From: Setophaga petechia | Lineage: Eukaryota; Chordata; Aves; Passeriformes; Parulidae | Length of the DNA stretch: 64,000 nt | NCBI GenBank assembly: GCA_024362935.1 | Contig: JANCRA010000033.1 | Location: forward strand, 6,343,001-6,407,000 | Reading direction: 5' to 3' | Part shown: in pieces, positions 47,726 to 62,042 of the stretch | How positions within the stretch are numbered: the first letter of the stretch is position 1 | Layout of the letters: every line of letters starts with the position of its first letter | The notes under the pieces: generated by a model | Told to the model about the DNA's origin: nothing | The model's input: the letters and a program-made list of their open reading frames with translations, nothing else | The model's database searches: none | Position numbers and translations under genes: made by a program

Positions 47726-50700
47726 TCTGAGTGTCTGTTCCTGCAAAATTATTGAAAGCCAATCAAAATATTTCAGAACCAAGTATTGGAAAATATATTC
47801 CATTTTGCATTCATCGACACATGAGCACTTTTCCCAGTGCCTGTGTTTGTTAGTGATTGTCAGTAAAATAATCTGAAATCAGACTCTAAGTATGAAAGAG
47901 CAAGACCTTGTCAGGCATTGGAAAAATAACAAAAAAAAATTTAAGAGTCTTGTAAAATTGTTATATAAATTGGTACTTTTCCATCATTACACTAGATTAC
48001 AGCTAATCTTCTGTAAGTGTTCTTGCTTATTGCTTTTTTAATGAATGCCCTTCTCAGTTCTCAGTTAGGTTTTGTCTTCTGGTTTTAGGAGGGGCAGGTA
48101 TTGTTACAAACACAGATGGTTTTGGTTTGTTTCCAAAGTTAAAACTATTAACTAAGTGTTGGCAGCTGTATTTACCATTTTATATATATTTAAATCCATT
48201 TTATGGTAAGAATTGTTTTTCCTAGATATAAGGGTGGGAGGTGCATCTGTAGCTTGTAACCTCATCAACCTTTTGGAGTTCAGTGGCAAGCAGGGCCTGG
48301 AAAGAACATTCTGACAAGAGCAAAGGGATTCTCCTGTTGAGAGATTGCCCTGGGAATGATGGCTTGGAATTGATATAATGCCAGTACAAGTGTGGAAAGT
48401 CTCATTTATTTGATTTTCCATAAAACTGCTTTTCATGGCCCCTACAGGCAGGCTGGAAGAGCATCTCCAAATGTTTGTTGTTCTGCTTGAGGGATTTTGA
48501 ATTGCCAGACTAGTGGGGATTCCACTCTACCCCTGACAAACCCTGGTCAGCAGTGTGACAATTCCTACACAAACTGCCCTGACCCTGCTGCTGGAGCTCT
48601 TTGGGGTGCCCCATTTAGGCTCCAGCCCTCCCTTTCCGAGGTGCAGCATTCCCAACCTGCTCATTCCCATTGGAGCCCTCAGGCACCAAACCTCTGCTCA
48701 CTGCCATCCCCAGCCACAGGTCAGGTCAACACCTGCAGCATCAGAGGCCACGTTGTGGTTTTTAAAACAACATATTGAAAATTAAACACTTCAGAGAAAG
48801 CAATATTTAAAAGCACTATCAGCCTGGTGTGTGTCCACATCCACCTTTCTGGTGTCAGGGTTGTTCCTGTGTAAATTTGCAGTCCTGGGCTGTGTCAGGT
48901 GTTTTGGACAAAGTTAAATCACTCCTTCAACTCTCCTGACTGGAGGTGAAATACTGAAAGGCCTGACTCCTCTTTTGCTTTTACTACCATGCTTTAAATA
49001 TCTCAAATTTCTTTGTTTCCTCAAGAAGCCTTTCTTTACCTGTTTGGGAAATAAAAATACAATACATGTTCCTATATCATTCTTGGAAACTTCCTGAGGG
49101 GAGATATGTGGCTCTAAGGCCTTCCTGTGCCCTCCAATTTAATTTATTTTATGCGGATATCAGGAAGGTACTTCTTTATTCAAGGTGCTAATACATTTGT
49201 ATGTTTAAAACCATTTTAAAAGGAAGAGATAACATACTAGTTAAAAATCATTACTCCACATTGCTAGTTTATTTGAAGTTGTGGGAGTTTTATCTCCCTC
49301 TGGCATAATTTTTCAATTAATGTCTTCCAATATTTAGGAATGAGGAGACAATGTGACCTGTTGATTGGTTCTGAAATTCTCTTGATAAATTACAGTCACA
49401 TAAAAAATTTCTTTTTGCTTTGAAGCTTGTTATGAGAACTGTTTCTTCTGTTACCCATTTTTAAAAGCTTGCATTTATGTTTTAAGTGTTTCCTTGCTCT
49501 ACAACAGACACATTACAGAGCTGTTCTTAAATGTCCTTTATTATGCTTTTGAAAATTTATGTGGATGCTGAAGTGAGTTAATATATTTGATAATTCCTCC
49601 TAATTTAAAAAAAGGCTCCATGGTATAAGAACTTAATACCAGAACTATAACCAGAGGTTTTGCTTTAAGGAACCTGTTAAGTGCTCATCACTTTATGATC
49701 TTCTTTTTTCCTGAAAAGTTAAATGATGATGCTTCTGAAATTAACCTCCAACCTCTAAAGCCAACCTCCCAGTGGCTTTAGAGAAGAATAAATTCACAAA
49801 TGTCTCCTTCAGCAGATTGCATTTATCAGTTTTTCCATCTCTTTTCAAGATGAAAGGTGAAACAGTCTGACTTGACACAAAGAAATAAGTCCTATCTTCT
49901 CTTTGAATTGTTTGCCAAGGAAATAATGGGCTTATGGGCTTTACCTGTGCAACACTGGCTTTTGCTGAGAGCAGCAGCTTTCCATGAAGCTCCCAGAAAT
50001 GTTTGAAATTTAGACATCTTGGTGTTGCAGGGAGGAGGGAAAGGATTCTTGTTTGAACAAACTAATTCTGAAATGTGTTCTGCAAACACATCCTTAAGGT
50101 GCACAGCAAACACTGCCCCATTATTCCAGGTGTCCCATCAGGACTTATGTTTGGTCCCCCACTGTCACACGAGTCACCCTGCAGCTGATGTGAGCCAGGA
50201 GTGCAAACAAAGACCCTCTTAATCACAGCAGTTCTAATTAGTTCTTCAGTTTTCCATCAAATCTTCTACAACAGGTAGACTCAGCACTGACTGGCTCATT
50301 CCCAAACCATCTGGCTCCTTGTAGAGGACTCCTGAGATGTCTCTAAGCTCTGGTGTTGTAAATGCTCCTCATTTTCCTGCTCCATGATTAACAAGCCTAT
50401 TGTGATTAGCCAAGGTCTGAGATCTTTGTTCCTTTTCCATTTCTGAATGGGAAGGCTTCGTGCAAGAGGGAAGTACAGCACCATGGGTATCTTCAGATTC
50501 CCTAATCCATGTCAGAAATCCTGTGGCTCAAAAGCTGTTTGTCAGCTTGTGGGTGTGAGAACTGTTCTGACATATGGTGGCCACATTCAGGTTTTAGACC
50601 CAGAAGGAGCAGAATGCAGAGTGAAGCTGTACCAGAAAGAGAATTTCTCACAGCATCATTGGGATTCTGTTGTCTTCATCCTCCTAAAATTCATCTTCCT

Positions 50701-52454
50701 TGCTCACTTTCTCAGGGACATCAAGTTCATCAGAAGAAAACCTTGAAACAGTATTTGGCAAGAGTAACATTCGTTGTAATTTAAGGCTATTCAAGTAGCC
50801 AAGAGATAAAGCAATTACTGTGTTTCTTTTTGCATTTTAAACACAACTGACAACAGTTGCCTTGTGTGTCCTCCACCACTGTCTGTTCTTTACATTAAAC
50901 CAGCTTTTCTCTGCCTGCAAAAGTGTTTGAAATAATTCTGTAGGCAATCCCTTTTTAAACCAAATATGCACATATCCATGCAAGCACAGCAAAGAGGAGA
51001 GAGCAGTATTAATTAAATTTAAATTAATTGAAGGTCAGTCTAATTTTTATTTGATTGAAAGAGCAGACTAGCATGGGAGTATTGCACAATAAATCTAAAA
51101 AATTCTGCTGAAGGACTGGAAAAATGTGGAAAGCCATGGGCAGAAAACCTCCATATTTTGACTCTGCTCTCACAAGTACATTTGCATGATGTTTCACCAT
51201 CTTTATTATTCTTCTGGGCTCTTTCTTTATTTGCTGAGCATTCTTTTTAGAATGGGGTGCAGCAGAAAAAGAGGGATTATTTCACACATGTTTCAAGCAA
51301 TGCTGTTCCCCAAACCTGTCAATGCTCCTCCTGCTGCTCTGGTGCCAGGGTGGTGCTGTGTGTCCCAGGTTCAGCTTGTGGCCTGGCCTCTGCACTGCAG
51401 TTATGCCAACGTGCCCAGTTATTTCCCACCTTATGAGATGGCAGCAACACAAAGAACTGCAGAAATCCATCCTATCCCTTCTACAGGGCTTTCATATCCC
51501 TAGGGAAAAATCCACCCCCTTTTGGGGAAGTAGGATTTGTGGTTATGAGAAGACTGATGGTTCATTTTGACACATTTTGATCAAAGTACTTATAAAATTC
51601 TTTTTTTGCTTTGATGCACCTTGTTCTGAGTTAAAGGTGTTCATGCAGATAAGCCCCAGGCATGAAGGGTTTGGCCCTAGTGAGGATCTCAGTGAACAAT
51701 GGGTAAAGCCAGGAAAGATTCTGTTATTTTTCACTAAGTTTTGAATTAAGTCTCAGTGGAAACTTACATTCTGGGCATCCCTACTCTTGTGAATTTTGCT
51801 GCTCCTTCCTTTCTGTCAATGGAGCCAGATGCTCTCTGCCTGGAGAAAGCTGCCAGGGGGCCAAGGAAGTGGTTGTAACCTGTATCCACCTGTGAGATCA
51901 TGTTCTGGGGCTTGAGAGGGAGCCAAGCTCGAGATACTTCTGAACTCATAGAGTGCCAGGTACTGCTCAGAGCCCTGAGGTGCTGAGCAAACCTGAGGCA
52001 GAGCCTGAGAGCTCTGGTTTGTCCAGCCTGGGGCAGAGGCTGCAGGCACTGCCCCTGGCCTCATGCCTGGCCATGCAGGCAGTGGGCTGGGGGGGCTCCT
52101 GGGGGCCCATCAATGACCAGTGGCAGACAGGCTGCAGCAGGGAAAATTCTTCCAAGTGAGCATGGTCAGTCACAGCACTCAGAGCCTGAGAGGAGCTGTG
52201 GAAATTCTCAAAATTTAACAGGGCAAGGTCCTGAGCAACCTGACCACAACTTGAAATTTTCTCTAGCTTTGAAGATAGCTGTGATATTGAACTGGATTAC
52301 TTTGAAAGGTTTCCTCTAAAATATTCATCATTTTGTAATTCTAACATGATACAGCATGTTTGGAAAGATTTTTTCCTCTTACCTGTCTGGTTCACCATGT
52401 AGTCCCAGAAATGGCTGTTTGAGCACAGGTGTAGGGACAGTAACTGTGGCATGG

Positions 52455-52475
52455 AAAAAAAAAAAAAAAAAAAAA
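52455..52475 (+). repeat. A21 homopolymer tract
   Basis: Twenty-one uninterrupted adenines follow GGCATGG. Such a tail can mark a retrotransposed copy, but the 300 bp upstream resemble no transcript or SINE I can name and no target duplication is obvious. Confidence 0.9.
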
Positions 52476-54255
52476 CGAGAAGAAAGCAGCAGCCAAAGGA
52501 ATCCTCCTGGATAGGTTTGGGGGTGTCACCCCAGGCACTCCTGGCACTTGCCCTTGACTTTTGCTGTGTGCCAAGAGTGCCACCACAGCACTGAGAGTGT
52601 GTGGATCACTTTCCTCATGGGCACCATATGGGAGCAGGGGATCAGACCAAGATCATGCTCTGCAGCACTAATTGCTTCAATCTGCCAGGGATTGGCAGCT
52701 CTGCATGGGAATGGTGTCATGGACCTGGGCCACGTACAAAGACCAGGGTGGATCAATATCAAAACTCCACATCCCAGCTTTGCTACAAAAAATATCAGAA
52801 TCATAATCCTGGCTTCTGATAAATGTTTCCTTGTCATGGTTCTATCCATTACACCAGTCCTTACATCTTAATTAAAGCCCAGCAATGTGTAATCCTATAG
52901 CTCTATATTTAAAAGACAGACAAAGAAAAAAATACTGCACTAATCACATTGGAGAAGGGAAGGAAGCACATATGGAATGCACATGTAGATAAGTATGAGG
53001 GGAGGCATATTGAGAATCCTGCAGAAATAAGGAAATAACTGAAAAAAAATGTTGTAAATACTAAAAGCTAGCAATTCCCAATATAAATCTTATTTATTTC
53101 TTTAAAAGGAAATAAATCAAGGGTGTATGTTCAATTTTTAGGTCATTCTTGGACTTTAATAAGCTGGGGTTCAAAGCAGGACATATGGAGTCTTCTTGGA
53201 AGACTTTTTAGGACTCACTAAAAACCTACACAGTGACTGAAAATCATAATTTCTGAACTGTTCTACTCCAGATGTCTTTACTGGTAAGCCCATGAGCACA
53301 AACCAGTACTGGGATGTTGTCTGCCTGTGCTTTTGTGTGCTACAGGAACAAATGTTTGCATCTGGACTAGGTCTGCTCCACTGCTGTACCTGAGGGAGGG
53401 AAGCAGGATTTCTCCTGGCCTTACTATTAAAAATACCTTTTCCTTAACTGAAGCAGTTTATAGTGATTTAAAAGTGTATGATGAGCACTTTTTTTCCTTC
53501 TTCCTTTTTTCCCATTTTCCTCATTGCTCTCATCTTCACCATAAAGAAAGGCCAAAAAGAGAGTGGCTCAGAAGAGCAAATGAAGTGGCTGTTTCCTGAG
53601 GGATTTTTTTCTATTTTGAAAAAACCCAAACCCTCAGAGTACTGGCAGTGTGAGGCCTGGGAGCATTGCACTTTTGAGTGGAAAAGCTGCTTTGCTGCAC
53701 TAGAACAAAACAGTTGTGGACGTGCTGTGATCTGTGACTTTGGGGGTCAATGCTGTCCCTAGATTTAGTTCTATCAGGTGTGATGATTCCAGAAATTCAG
53801 CCAGGAATTCTGTAATTGGCAGAATAATGGCTGGAAAATGCAACTAAAGGGTTATTTCAATTCATGTGCTGTCAAAGGTAGATAATTCCTTATTCCTCCC
53901 CCAAAGCAGACAGGAAGAGGGTGAGTAGGTGGGAACAGGAATGACAAAGCTGGAGCGTGGTGAGTGTGTGTTCTCCTCTGCTAACCTTGGCTTGCAGTCT
54001 GTCCCCCACAGCACTGACACAGCAGCTGAAGTCTCTGCTGCCTCCAGAGGGCCCAGGGAAGGTTGGGTGGCTGAAGGAGGAGGGAATGGCACCCCCAAGC
54101 TGCAGGATCCCAGCAGGAATCTGCTCTTGGCTGTTGTAGTTTTGTTTCCGGTAATTCATGCTCTGGGCTGCTGCTTGGGCCCATCCCTCTGTGTGTCTTT
54201 CCTGCTCCACTCTCTTGTTTATTGGATACTAAACACCAAAGATTTTCTCAGAATA

Positions 54256-54270
54256 TGTGTGTGTGTGTGT
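54256..54270 (+). repeat. (TG)7 microsatellite
   Basis: This is a short perfect TG dinucleotide run, the only CA/TG-type microsatellite of note seen in the window. Confidence 0.9.
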
Positions 54271-57200
54271 TGGGAACAGCCTGGGTGCTCTTGTAACATG
54301 ACTGCAAATGGGATGATGTGCCCTTTTCCCCTTTCCCATTTCCATGTCAGTAACTAAGCCAACACTTTTTTGTTTGGTTGGGTTTTTTCAACGTGAAGCT
54401 AGAATAGAAATGCTGGCTCCTTTCACATTCCTAAAAAACCCCCAAACTTGTACATAACAATTATTATATAAAAACTCAATTGTTTATTCTCTTAGCTTCC
54501 TAGGTAGAAAAAGAGGAGGAAACTGAAGGTTTGGGCTTTGGTAATCCATTTTTTGGGAAATTCATAATTTGCAGTCCTTGTCAGGTTATAGAGTTTTGGG
54601 GTTTTTTCTCTGTTATCCTAATTATAATTGCATTTCTATTTTGCCTGGTAATTCCTGAGTCTGGACTGAACATGAACATAAATTTTGGTGCTCAAATGTG
54701 TAAGGGGTGCAAGCAATTTCAGCTGCTTAATTTCAGATGTATTTTTCCAGAAAGGTCATCTCACTCCTACTGAATGTCAGAGATATATTTGTTTTATCAA
54801 GAGTGCTTATAAACACAGATCCTCCCTTCCAGTTGAGGTTGCTCAGGAAATTAATTAATTAGTGATGTCTAAATCTTACTGTGTTCAGTGAAAACACCAC
54901 AAGGTTCTGTGTCTGGCCGTAGAAGTGATGTTATTTAAGATTTAGGGAACTACTTATGGTACATATGGTAGATACTCTTTCCTGGAGTGGGAAAGATTCT
55001 TTCATGGAAATCACCAATGAGGTGAAAATGCCTGAACTACATGAATAGAAGTTACTGATGGCTCTGAGCCAGGATAAATTCCTGCTTTGCTCAGGTTTGC
55101 TCCTCCTGCTGAGCTCCCGTGTAACCCCATCCCTGTGGCAGCGCTGTCAGTGCAGAGCCCACCAGCCCCATGCCTCAGGGACATTTGCAGGCATTAAATT
55201 CTGCTCTGGAAGCCAACAAAGCTCCTCAGGACAGCAACTTCCCTTTGTCCCTGCTTCTGCAGATGAGTAATGACAGGCTCTTGTTTATTCTTCTGAACAT
55301 GCTCTTCTCCAGAGCAGTTTTTCCCATGCCTTGACAGCGTTTGTGGGTCTGTCCCAACTGCATTCAAGAGAGGCTGCATGCACACACAGTGCTGCAAGCT
55401 GAACTTGAATTCTGCAAGATATGACATAATAAACACCCCCCAAAAAACTAAATAAAATCTGACCCCCAGAACGCTGCAATTGCCTCAGAGATGGAACAGT
55501 TTTGTGGGGAAAGGGGTTATTTCCTTTGGTGAACCTGGGGAGAGCTTTGCCTGTTTCACAGCCTCTGTTGGTTGTTGGTGAAACAGAAGTGGTGACACTG
55601 ATTTCTGTGCATTGCTTAGAGAGCTGTGGATAAACTCAGGGATGTAAGAGTGAGACAATCCTGTCCTCCCAGGCTGTACAGTAGAATCTCTGCAGTTCCC
55701 AAGGGAGCTCAATAGGTTCACTCCTGGCAGCATTTCAAAAGTAAACAGCCATTTCTGCTTTCCTCTGTGTATCTTTGTCTGCTAAAAATTGTATTTACGT
55801 GCTGGAGGAGTGCCATTGTTTCCAATAGATGTTATGACTAGCACTGAGTATTCTGAGGGTGAGGTGTGCTACAAAAACAACTGAGGGAAGCTTTAAGGGC
55901 TGCACACACCATACAACTGTAACTGAGCGTGATTGCCCTTAACAGAAAAATGAAATGCAGTCATTACTTTTGTCCTGTTCTACGGAATAAAAGTACAGAT
56001 GAAAAAGGTAATTTGGGTATTTAACATCCCTGCCCAGTTTTTCAAATTTCCACTTAAAACTTCAAGAGTTACAAAAGTTGGATTTTCAAAAAACAAAGTC
56101 ACAAATTTTAAATTAATGTCATTAGATGAAAAAGATACAATTGTGGGAGGCAACACAGCCAGAAACCTCAGTGTGCCAAAAATTATTATATAAAATCAGG
56201 AGTATTGAAAAGTTTTACTAGACAGCTACAGACCATGACCTGCCTATCAGGTATTGTAGTTTAAATCTAACTGATTTTGGATTGTCTTCAGTGATTTTGG
56301 GGGGTGGTTTTGCATGCAAAAGCTGTAGCAGAAGGTGAGAAGTGGTATGTAACAGTGTGTGAAAGTAACTTACACAAGCATTTGGATAGTTGTGCAGATA
56401 TTCTTGGACCAACCTCTAAATCAGTTAAGTCCAGATCATTCATGAATCACAAATCATTCCCATATGAGGACTTCTTCCCCAGGACGATAAATAAATCTCC
56501 ATAATCAAACCCAGGACTGCCACCTGCCTGCATGGTGGTGTCTGAGGAAAGGGACAAAGGAGAACAGAAATGAAATTTATTCACATGAATTGTCCTTTCA
56601 GATGGAATACTCTGGGACAGCAAAAACTCCCTGCAGTATTTCTGCTGCTGCTGCATCACAGAGGGATTTCTGATCTCAGTGAGGAGTCAAGTCTCCCATG
56701 GGGCTTCATTTATCCTGGGTGGGGGGGTCTTTGCCTCCCTCCAAGAGGGAAAATTCCAGAGTGCAGATGTTTTACCTGTGGGAAGGTAGAGAGTGAAATG
56801 CCAAGACATGGATGGTCAAACAGTGACATTTTGTATTTATGGGCAGTGACAAGAGTGATGTCTCTGTCTGCTTCAAGAGAGCTACAGGAAAAAACCCCAA
56901 GCTTGGATACTTTTGGCAGTGCATCTCAACCATAAAATTCTTCCTTTACATCGACTGAGCTGCCATTTTCTATGAAATTGTAACAGAAATGAATTTATTT
57001 TATCATACTTTTGAGGTGTACTTACTATTTTTAGGAGGGAAGGCCTGCATAGAAAGCTGTTTAGTTAGGTAACATGTTACATTTTTATTTTAGTCTGGCA
57101 CATTTCTGAAATTCCAGGCATTTTTGGCTTCCTGTAGAAAGCAAACTTCTGCCTTTTAGGCAAATGCTGTGAGTGTTTGAACTTTTCAAACTTTCTTCTG

Positions 57201-59539
57201 CTTATGGCCACTTTTGACAGATGTCTGGCTGAGTCAGTAATCTTAGATATCCTTGAATGCCTGGTTCAGTATAAGCAGATCATCAGGCAACAGAAAGTTC
57301 CTTTACAGGTTTGCCCAAATCTCCCATCCACCAATGTTTTTGGCAGCCCCCCTGTTTCTACCAAAATCCACTGAATAATCAGGATTTTCACTGGGGGGGG
57401 GAAAGGAAAGAATTGTATAAATATGTGAGGAATTAACAGAATAAACATTATTTGAATAAAAAGTTCATTTAAAAATATACAGATGCAGGTCAGACTCCTT
57501 TAAACCTGTTTTCAAAGAATGAATGGCTTAGTGTTGCTATGGCTGTAATACATAAACTTTGAGTGATGTCACACAGTATTTCCTCTCCTTAATTACCTAA
57601 AAGGCAGGTTTTTATTAATGGTATGGCTTGGCTTTGAGCACAATACAGCAATGAACAGCAGAACTGGGTTTGTCTGTGTAGTTTCTAAAGAATGTTTTGT
57701 ATTTGAGAAACTGGAACAATGACTCAATTCCAATACCATTAATATGATTCTGGTAACAGAAAACGGGAATAAATAATGGGAATAATGTCTTTCTAATGGG
57801 TCTATGTCAAACCAGCTGATTATTTAAAAGCACATTTCAAGTGCTAACAATATATCAAGTGATCATATTCCTTGTTAATCATGAGGGATTGAGCAGATAT
57901 GCATGAGTTTGACGGGAAAAGGAAAAAATTCTAGAATTTTTCAAGAAATCAATGTTGTAGTGTTTTGTACAAGATGAAATGTTTCTGAGGCTGAAAATTG
58001 TAGTTGATAAACATCTTAAGACTGTTTTCCAGAAGTGAGATCTGCAGACAATGGAATCTGCAGTAGGGGAAGCAGATGAAGCACAAAATCTGGTGTGTAA
58101 ACTACTCACTGTTTACAAACAGAGGAGCACTTGAAAAACAGGAGTTGACAACTTAGGTACGTTCTGGATGGCTGAGGTTCCAGTTCAGACTGTTAGACAA
58201 CCCTGTTATAAAAGTACTGCTTAAAAAAAAAAGTCATTCCTTATTCAGGCCAGTTGAGGAAAGACACACTTATCAAGAATGCTGGCAGTTGTGCAAAAAA
58301 AAGGGGGAAAAATGAGTTGTTGAAAGATTGTACTGAAGCTCCTCTTGCTGCAGCAGAGGTGACAGATGCTGGAGGCTTCTCACTTCAGACACTGTAGCTG
58401 TGCCATGTTCTTTCTTCACCAGCATTTCTTGAAAATTAGGAAAGAGGAGTTTTGAACTCATTTTCTTCCAATAAGCAGTGTTTGTTTTGAAATTGGTGTT
58501 TTTCACACAGTGAGACAGGCATAGTAGAAAGAGTTTGGCAACCGACATTGCCTTTCTAAATAAAATAAATCATAGTGCTGCATATGTGGAAATAAAGGCT
58601 TTGAGAACTGTTGTGAAGGCAGTGCATGTAACTGGTAAAACATGTGTACTCCCTTTGCTCTGTGATACTTGGGAGAACACATTTGCAACACCAATGGAAG
58701 GAACACTGGTGCAGTAAAACGCCCTTGGCAGGAATCCTTGGCTTGGGCAGCACAGTTCATGGAAGTTCATGTCCTGACACAGAGCCTGGTGCCCACACTG
58801 TCCCCGTCCCTGGCAAGCACAGCCTGGCTGGTCCCACCTCCATCAGGAGATGTGCAGGGTCCTACACCAAGGGGTACCTCAGACAATGCACACAAACAAG
58901 TGGGATGTGCATTTCACTATTACTGGTCCCAGTAGCAATATTGAGATTTTTCTGAGCACCTGGCCACAGTGAACACTGTGATTTTGGTTTTTGCAGGGAA
59001 TGTGCATTGCCAGTGAGTTTTTCATGCCCCTTTCATGCTACAATTTCTCAGTTTAGGTTGGTAAGAACATGTCAGTGCTCTTTTAAAAGTGTTTCTGACC
59101 CTTCTGCTCAAAGGCACGCAGGGGACTGGGGCCAAGCAGCCCAAGCAATACTGGGTTGTTCCAAGACAGCCAATGTGTGCCTGAGTGCACAGGCAGCCAT
59201 GGCCAGCTCAGACCTGTGCTATGCCTTGGTTCTGCTCTGAACCACCACCAGAACCAAGCACTCTCTCTGCTGTGTGCATGTCCCTCTGTGTACTTTATGG
59301 TTATATTTTTGGGACTTTTTGTTTCTGGTAGGCAGCAGCTGATCAGTTCTGTCAAAGCAATCAGAGGTGCAGAGACAGTTCCACCAAAAGACATTGATCC
59401 TTCACGTGTTCTCAAAGATGACCAGAAGCATTTATAAGTAAAAATGTTACTTAGAGAGAAGCATGGCTTAGGACTTGCTCTGTAGGGATCTTAGCACAAA
59501 CACAGCTTTGGGTCTTGCCCTTGTGTCAGTGTCTGCAAT

Positions 59540-59640
59540 AAGAGCCTGAGTAATTTACCCAAGATCCCATAGAGAGATAGCAGAATCAGAACTATGATTT
59601 GGGGGTTATTGAACTCTGATGCAGGATTTCCTCTCCTCCA
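59540..59640 (+). mobile_element. Possible MIR-like SINE relic
   Basis: GAGTAATTTACCCAAGATCC, then CATAG-AGATAGCAGAATCAGAACTATGA, parallels the MIR core (GTGACTTGCCCAAGGTCA, then CACAGC-AGTGGCAGAGCCGGGATT). The following CTCTGATGCAGGATTTCCTC can be laid on the MIR CTCTGACTCC region. MIR-type amniote SINEs persist as old relics in birds. Divergence is high and no tRNA-related head is visible. Confidence 0.45.
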
Positions 59641-62042
59641 GTTTTCATTTTTCTTCTGTGCTCCTGCAAACACAGAGTATCCAAGCTCTTTGGAACTTTG
59701 CTTAAAGGAAGAATGTTAATCAAAGACAACCCTTGGGAACTGGTACAGGTGTTTTGAATGTATTAATTCATGAGCAGATTTGTATAAAGAAAATTTTAAC
59801 ATGTAAGAATTCAAATGCTTGGGTTTAATCTGGTTCTCAGTTGTAGTGTCTTAAAACCACCGAAAATGTGACCTTTAGCTGACCCATGACTATCCAAATT
59901 GACACCAGAAGGAGCTGGAAACTGGTTTCATTGTGACATTAATGGATTCCTCTTCTGTGATAGATATGGGGAAACAAACTACAGATTTAAAAACCATCTC
60001 TTTGGGAACTGCATCTTAATGATATCAGAATTGAATAAATATATGCATAGTTCCAGGAATCTTCTAATGGAGCCTCTGGGCTTTGATTTTTACATCTGCT
60101 TTTCTGTGGTTTTGTAGCTCACCTCGTGCACTAGCCATTCAATATATATTTTAGATTGCTACAATAGTTTGCACATTTATTTTTTAATGACAAAAGGCTC
60201 CCACCCTCTTCACATCTGCGTTGGAAGTATTTGCATAACTGAGGGCCTGCAGTGGTAAATGAAGGCAGCTCTTCTCTAGAGCAATACAGATTGCCAGGCC
60301 TGGAACACCAAAGGGAAGCAGTGAGACACTAAAACATTTCCAAGTTCAGCCAGTTCTTTGTGGTGGGGGTGAGAGGAGTAATTGTAAAAACAAGACAGCT
60401 AAATCAAAAGGAAATATTAAAAAAATACAGTTATTATAATTTGTTGCAGTAGAGCAAAGATTTACTGGAAAGCTGTGGCAAAAGTACCATTAATAAAACA
60501 CATAAATACTCAGTAACCTGAGGGAGAACTGTTTCACACTCTGAGAAACAGCTTCAGCAGAAATGATTACTTAGAAATGTGACTTGTAGTCTAATGGAAT
60601 TCCCACTGTAACAGGTAAAAAACCACCTCACCTTCTCAAAGATTATTTCATTGTTTAACATGTTGGCCCTTTAGTATCTACAGTATCTTGTCCATATAGG
60701 ATTTTTAAAAAAATATTTACAGGGAAAATGGAGTCTGAATGTCAAAGTCTTCTAATCTTTATTGTTAAAGAGCTCAAACTTCAGTCAGTTCCATTTATGT
60801 TGCTGGAGACATCTGCAGGAAGTGTGAGCCAAGGTATCCACTTACCAGTGACCACTGATAGCACATGGTAAAGATATTTAGATCCCTAAAGTAACACAGA
60901 GGTGCACAAGGAGTGTTTAGACCTGCCCATGTCCTTAACTTCTGAAAGTGGTGCGTTCAGGAAATGACCAGCACCTGGTCTGTCATTAAATGGATCCCAC
61001 TGAAATAAAAGGAGGGAACTAATCCAGAAGACTTAGATAAGGGGAGGGGTGTTTGATGTGAACACTGGGGCCACTCTAGGCTAGTGGGAAGAGCCCAAGG
61101 CTTCAGAGAGGTGTTTCCCATGGCAAAACTGGAGCCAAGGCTTGGACCTCATCCCAAACCTCTCCTGAAGATCAGTTGTGCTACCCACAATCTGCATGGA
61201 TCCCTCTCTGCAGAGATAGCTTTGAAGTGCACATCAAGGCACATCTGTCCTCTAAAGCACTGCAGAAAACCTTGGAAGTCAAACTACTCTTTAAAATGTA
61301 CTTTTAAGCAAAGTTTGGAAGAAACTACTGCAAGGTAAACAGAGGGTGCAATATGCTTTGTTTAACTTGCTTAGCATGTTAAATCTCTCAACCCTGACAT
61401 TTCTTTGTAGCATAAAGCTCTCCAGATCAGGTTATATATTATGCATTGTAAAACTCTAGTAGTGAAAACAAACATTGTTTCCAGAGTCATCTGTTTGCAA
61501 TTTTCCTTGATTACTCTTCCAATAGATTTCAAGCTGTGGATTGAAAGATTTAATGTTCACATGGATAGAATTTGTTCCTTTTCTAATGATGACTTTTAGT
61601 TACATTACTCAGTCTTAAGTCAGCCTGCATTTCACTTTTGTCAAGACAAACGATTTTGTTGTCTTAAATCAAATTTTCATGATTGTCCTCAGCAATCTGT
61701 CACAGCAGAGTTATTTTTGCCTGGCTGTTCTGACAGCCAGCTCCTAAAAACAGCATCTGAGTCTGAGTATGTGTGAACAATGTTGGATGGTGCCAGTGGG
61801 GGATCAGTGCAGGGATGACATAAAGGAGAAGGATCTGTAGATGAACTTGGCTTCCAGGCATTACAAGAATTTTGGATGTAGGGGGAATCAGAATCAACAG
61901 AATGGTGACCCCAAAAGCAGGAACAGCAACAAGGAGCCATTTATTGTAAAGGACAGGGAATGGGATGAGCTCTGCTCTGGGGATGGGAGCAGTCACCCAG
62001 AACGGAGGAGGACACGGCCCCTTCCAGCTTTGGTGTCCCCTC
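59641..62042. other. Non-coding stretch
   Basis: No gene or recognised element. The sequence is AT-rich with ordinary short open frames. It ends at the start of the 14-bp array. Confidence 0.55.

Larger units (their letters stand above)
47726..59539. other. Long non-coding stretch
   Basis: About 12 kb without a supportable gene. It includes an A21 tract at 52455-52475, a (TG)7 run at 54256-54270 and a G-run at about 57392-57400. GC-richer patches at 48530-48740, 51960-52110, 53990-54120, 55090-55210 and 58730-58870 carry short open frames on both strands with no identifiable product. None combines a recognisable domain, codon bias and splice sites. Confidence 0.5.

Noticed and set aside
49155..49190. 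GATATCAGGAAGG...CTTCTTTATTCAAGGTG resembling a CR1 block
   Set aside because: The match is only about 30 bp and the flanks do not continue the CR1 order.
52150..52475. Possible retropseudogene ending in A21
   Set aside because: No recognisable transcript sequence precedes the tail and no target duplication was seen.
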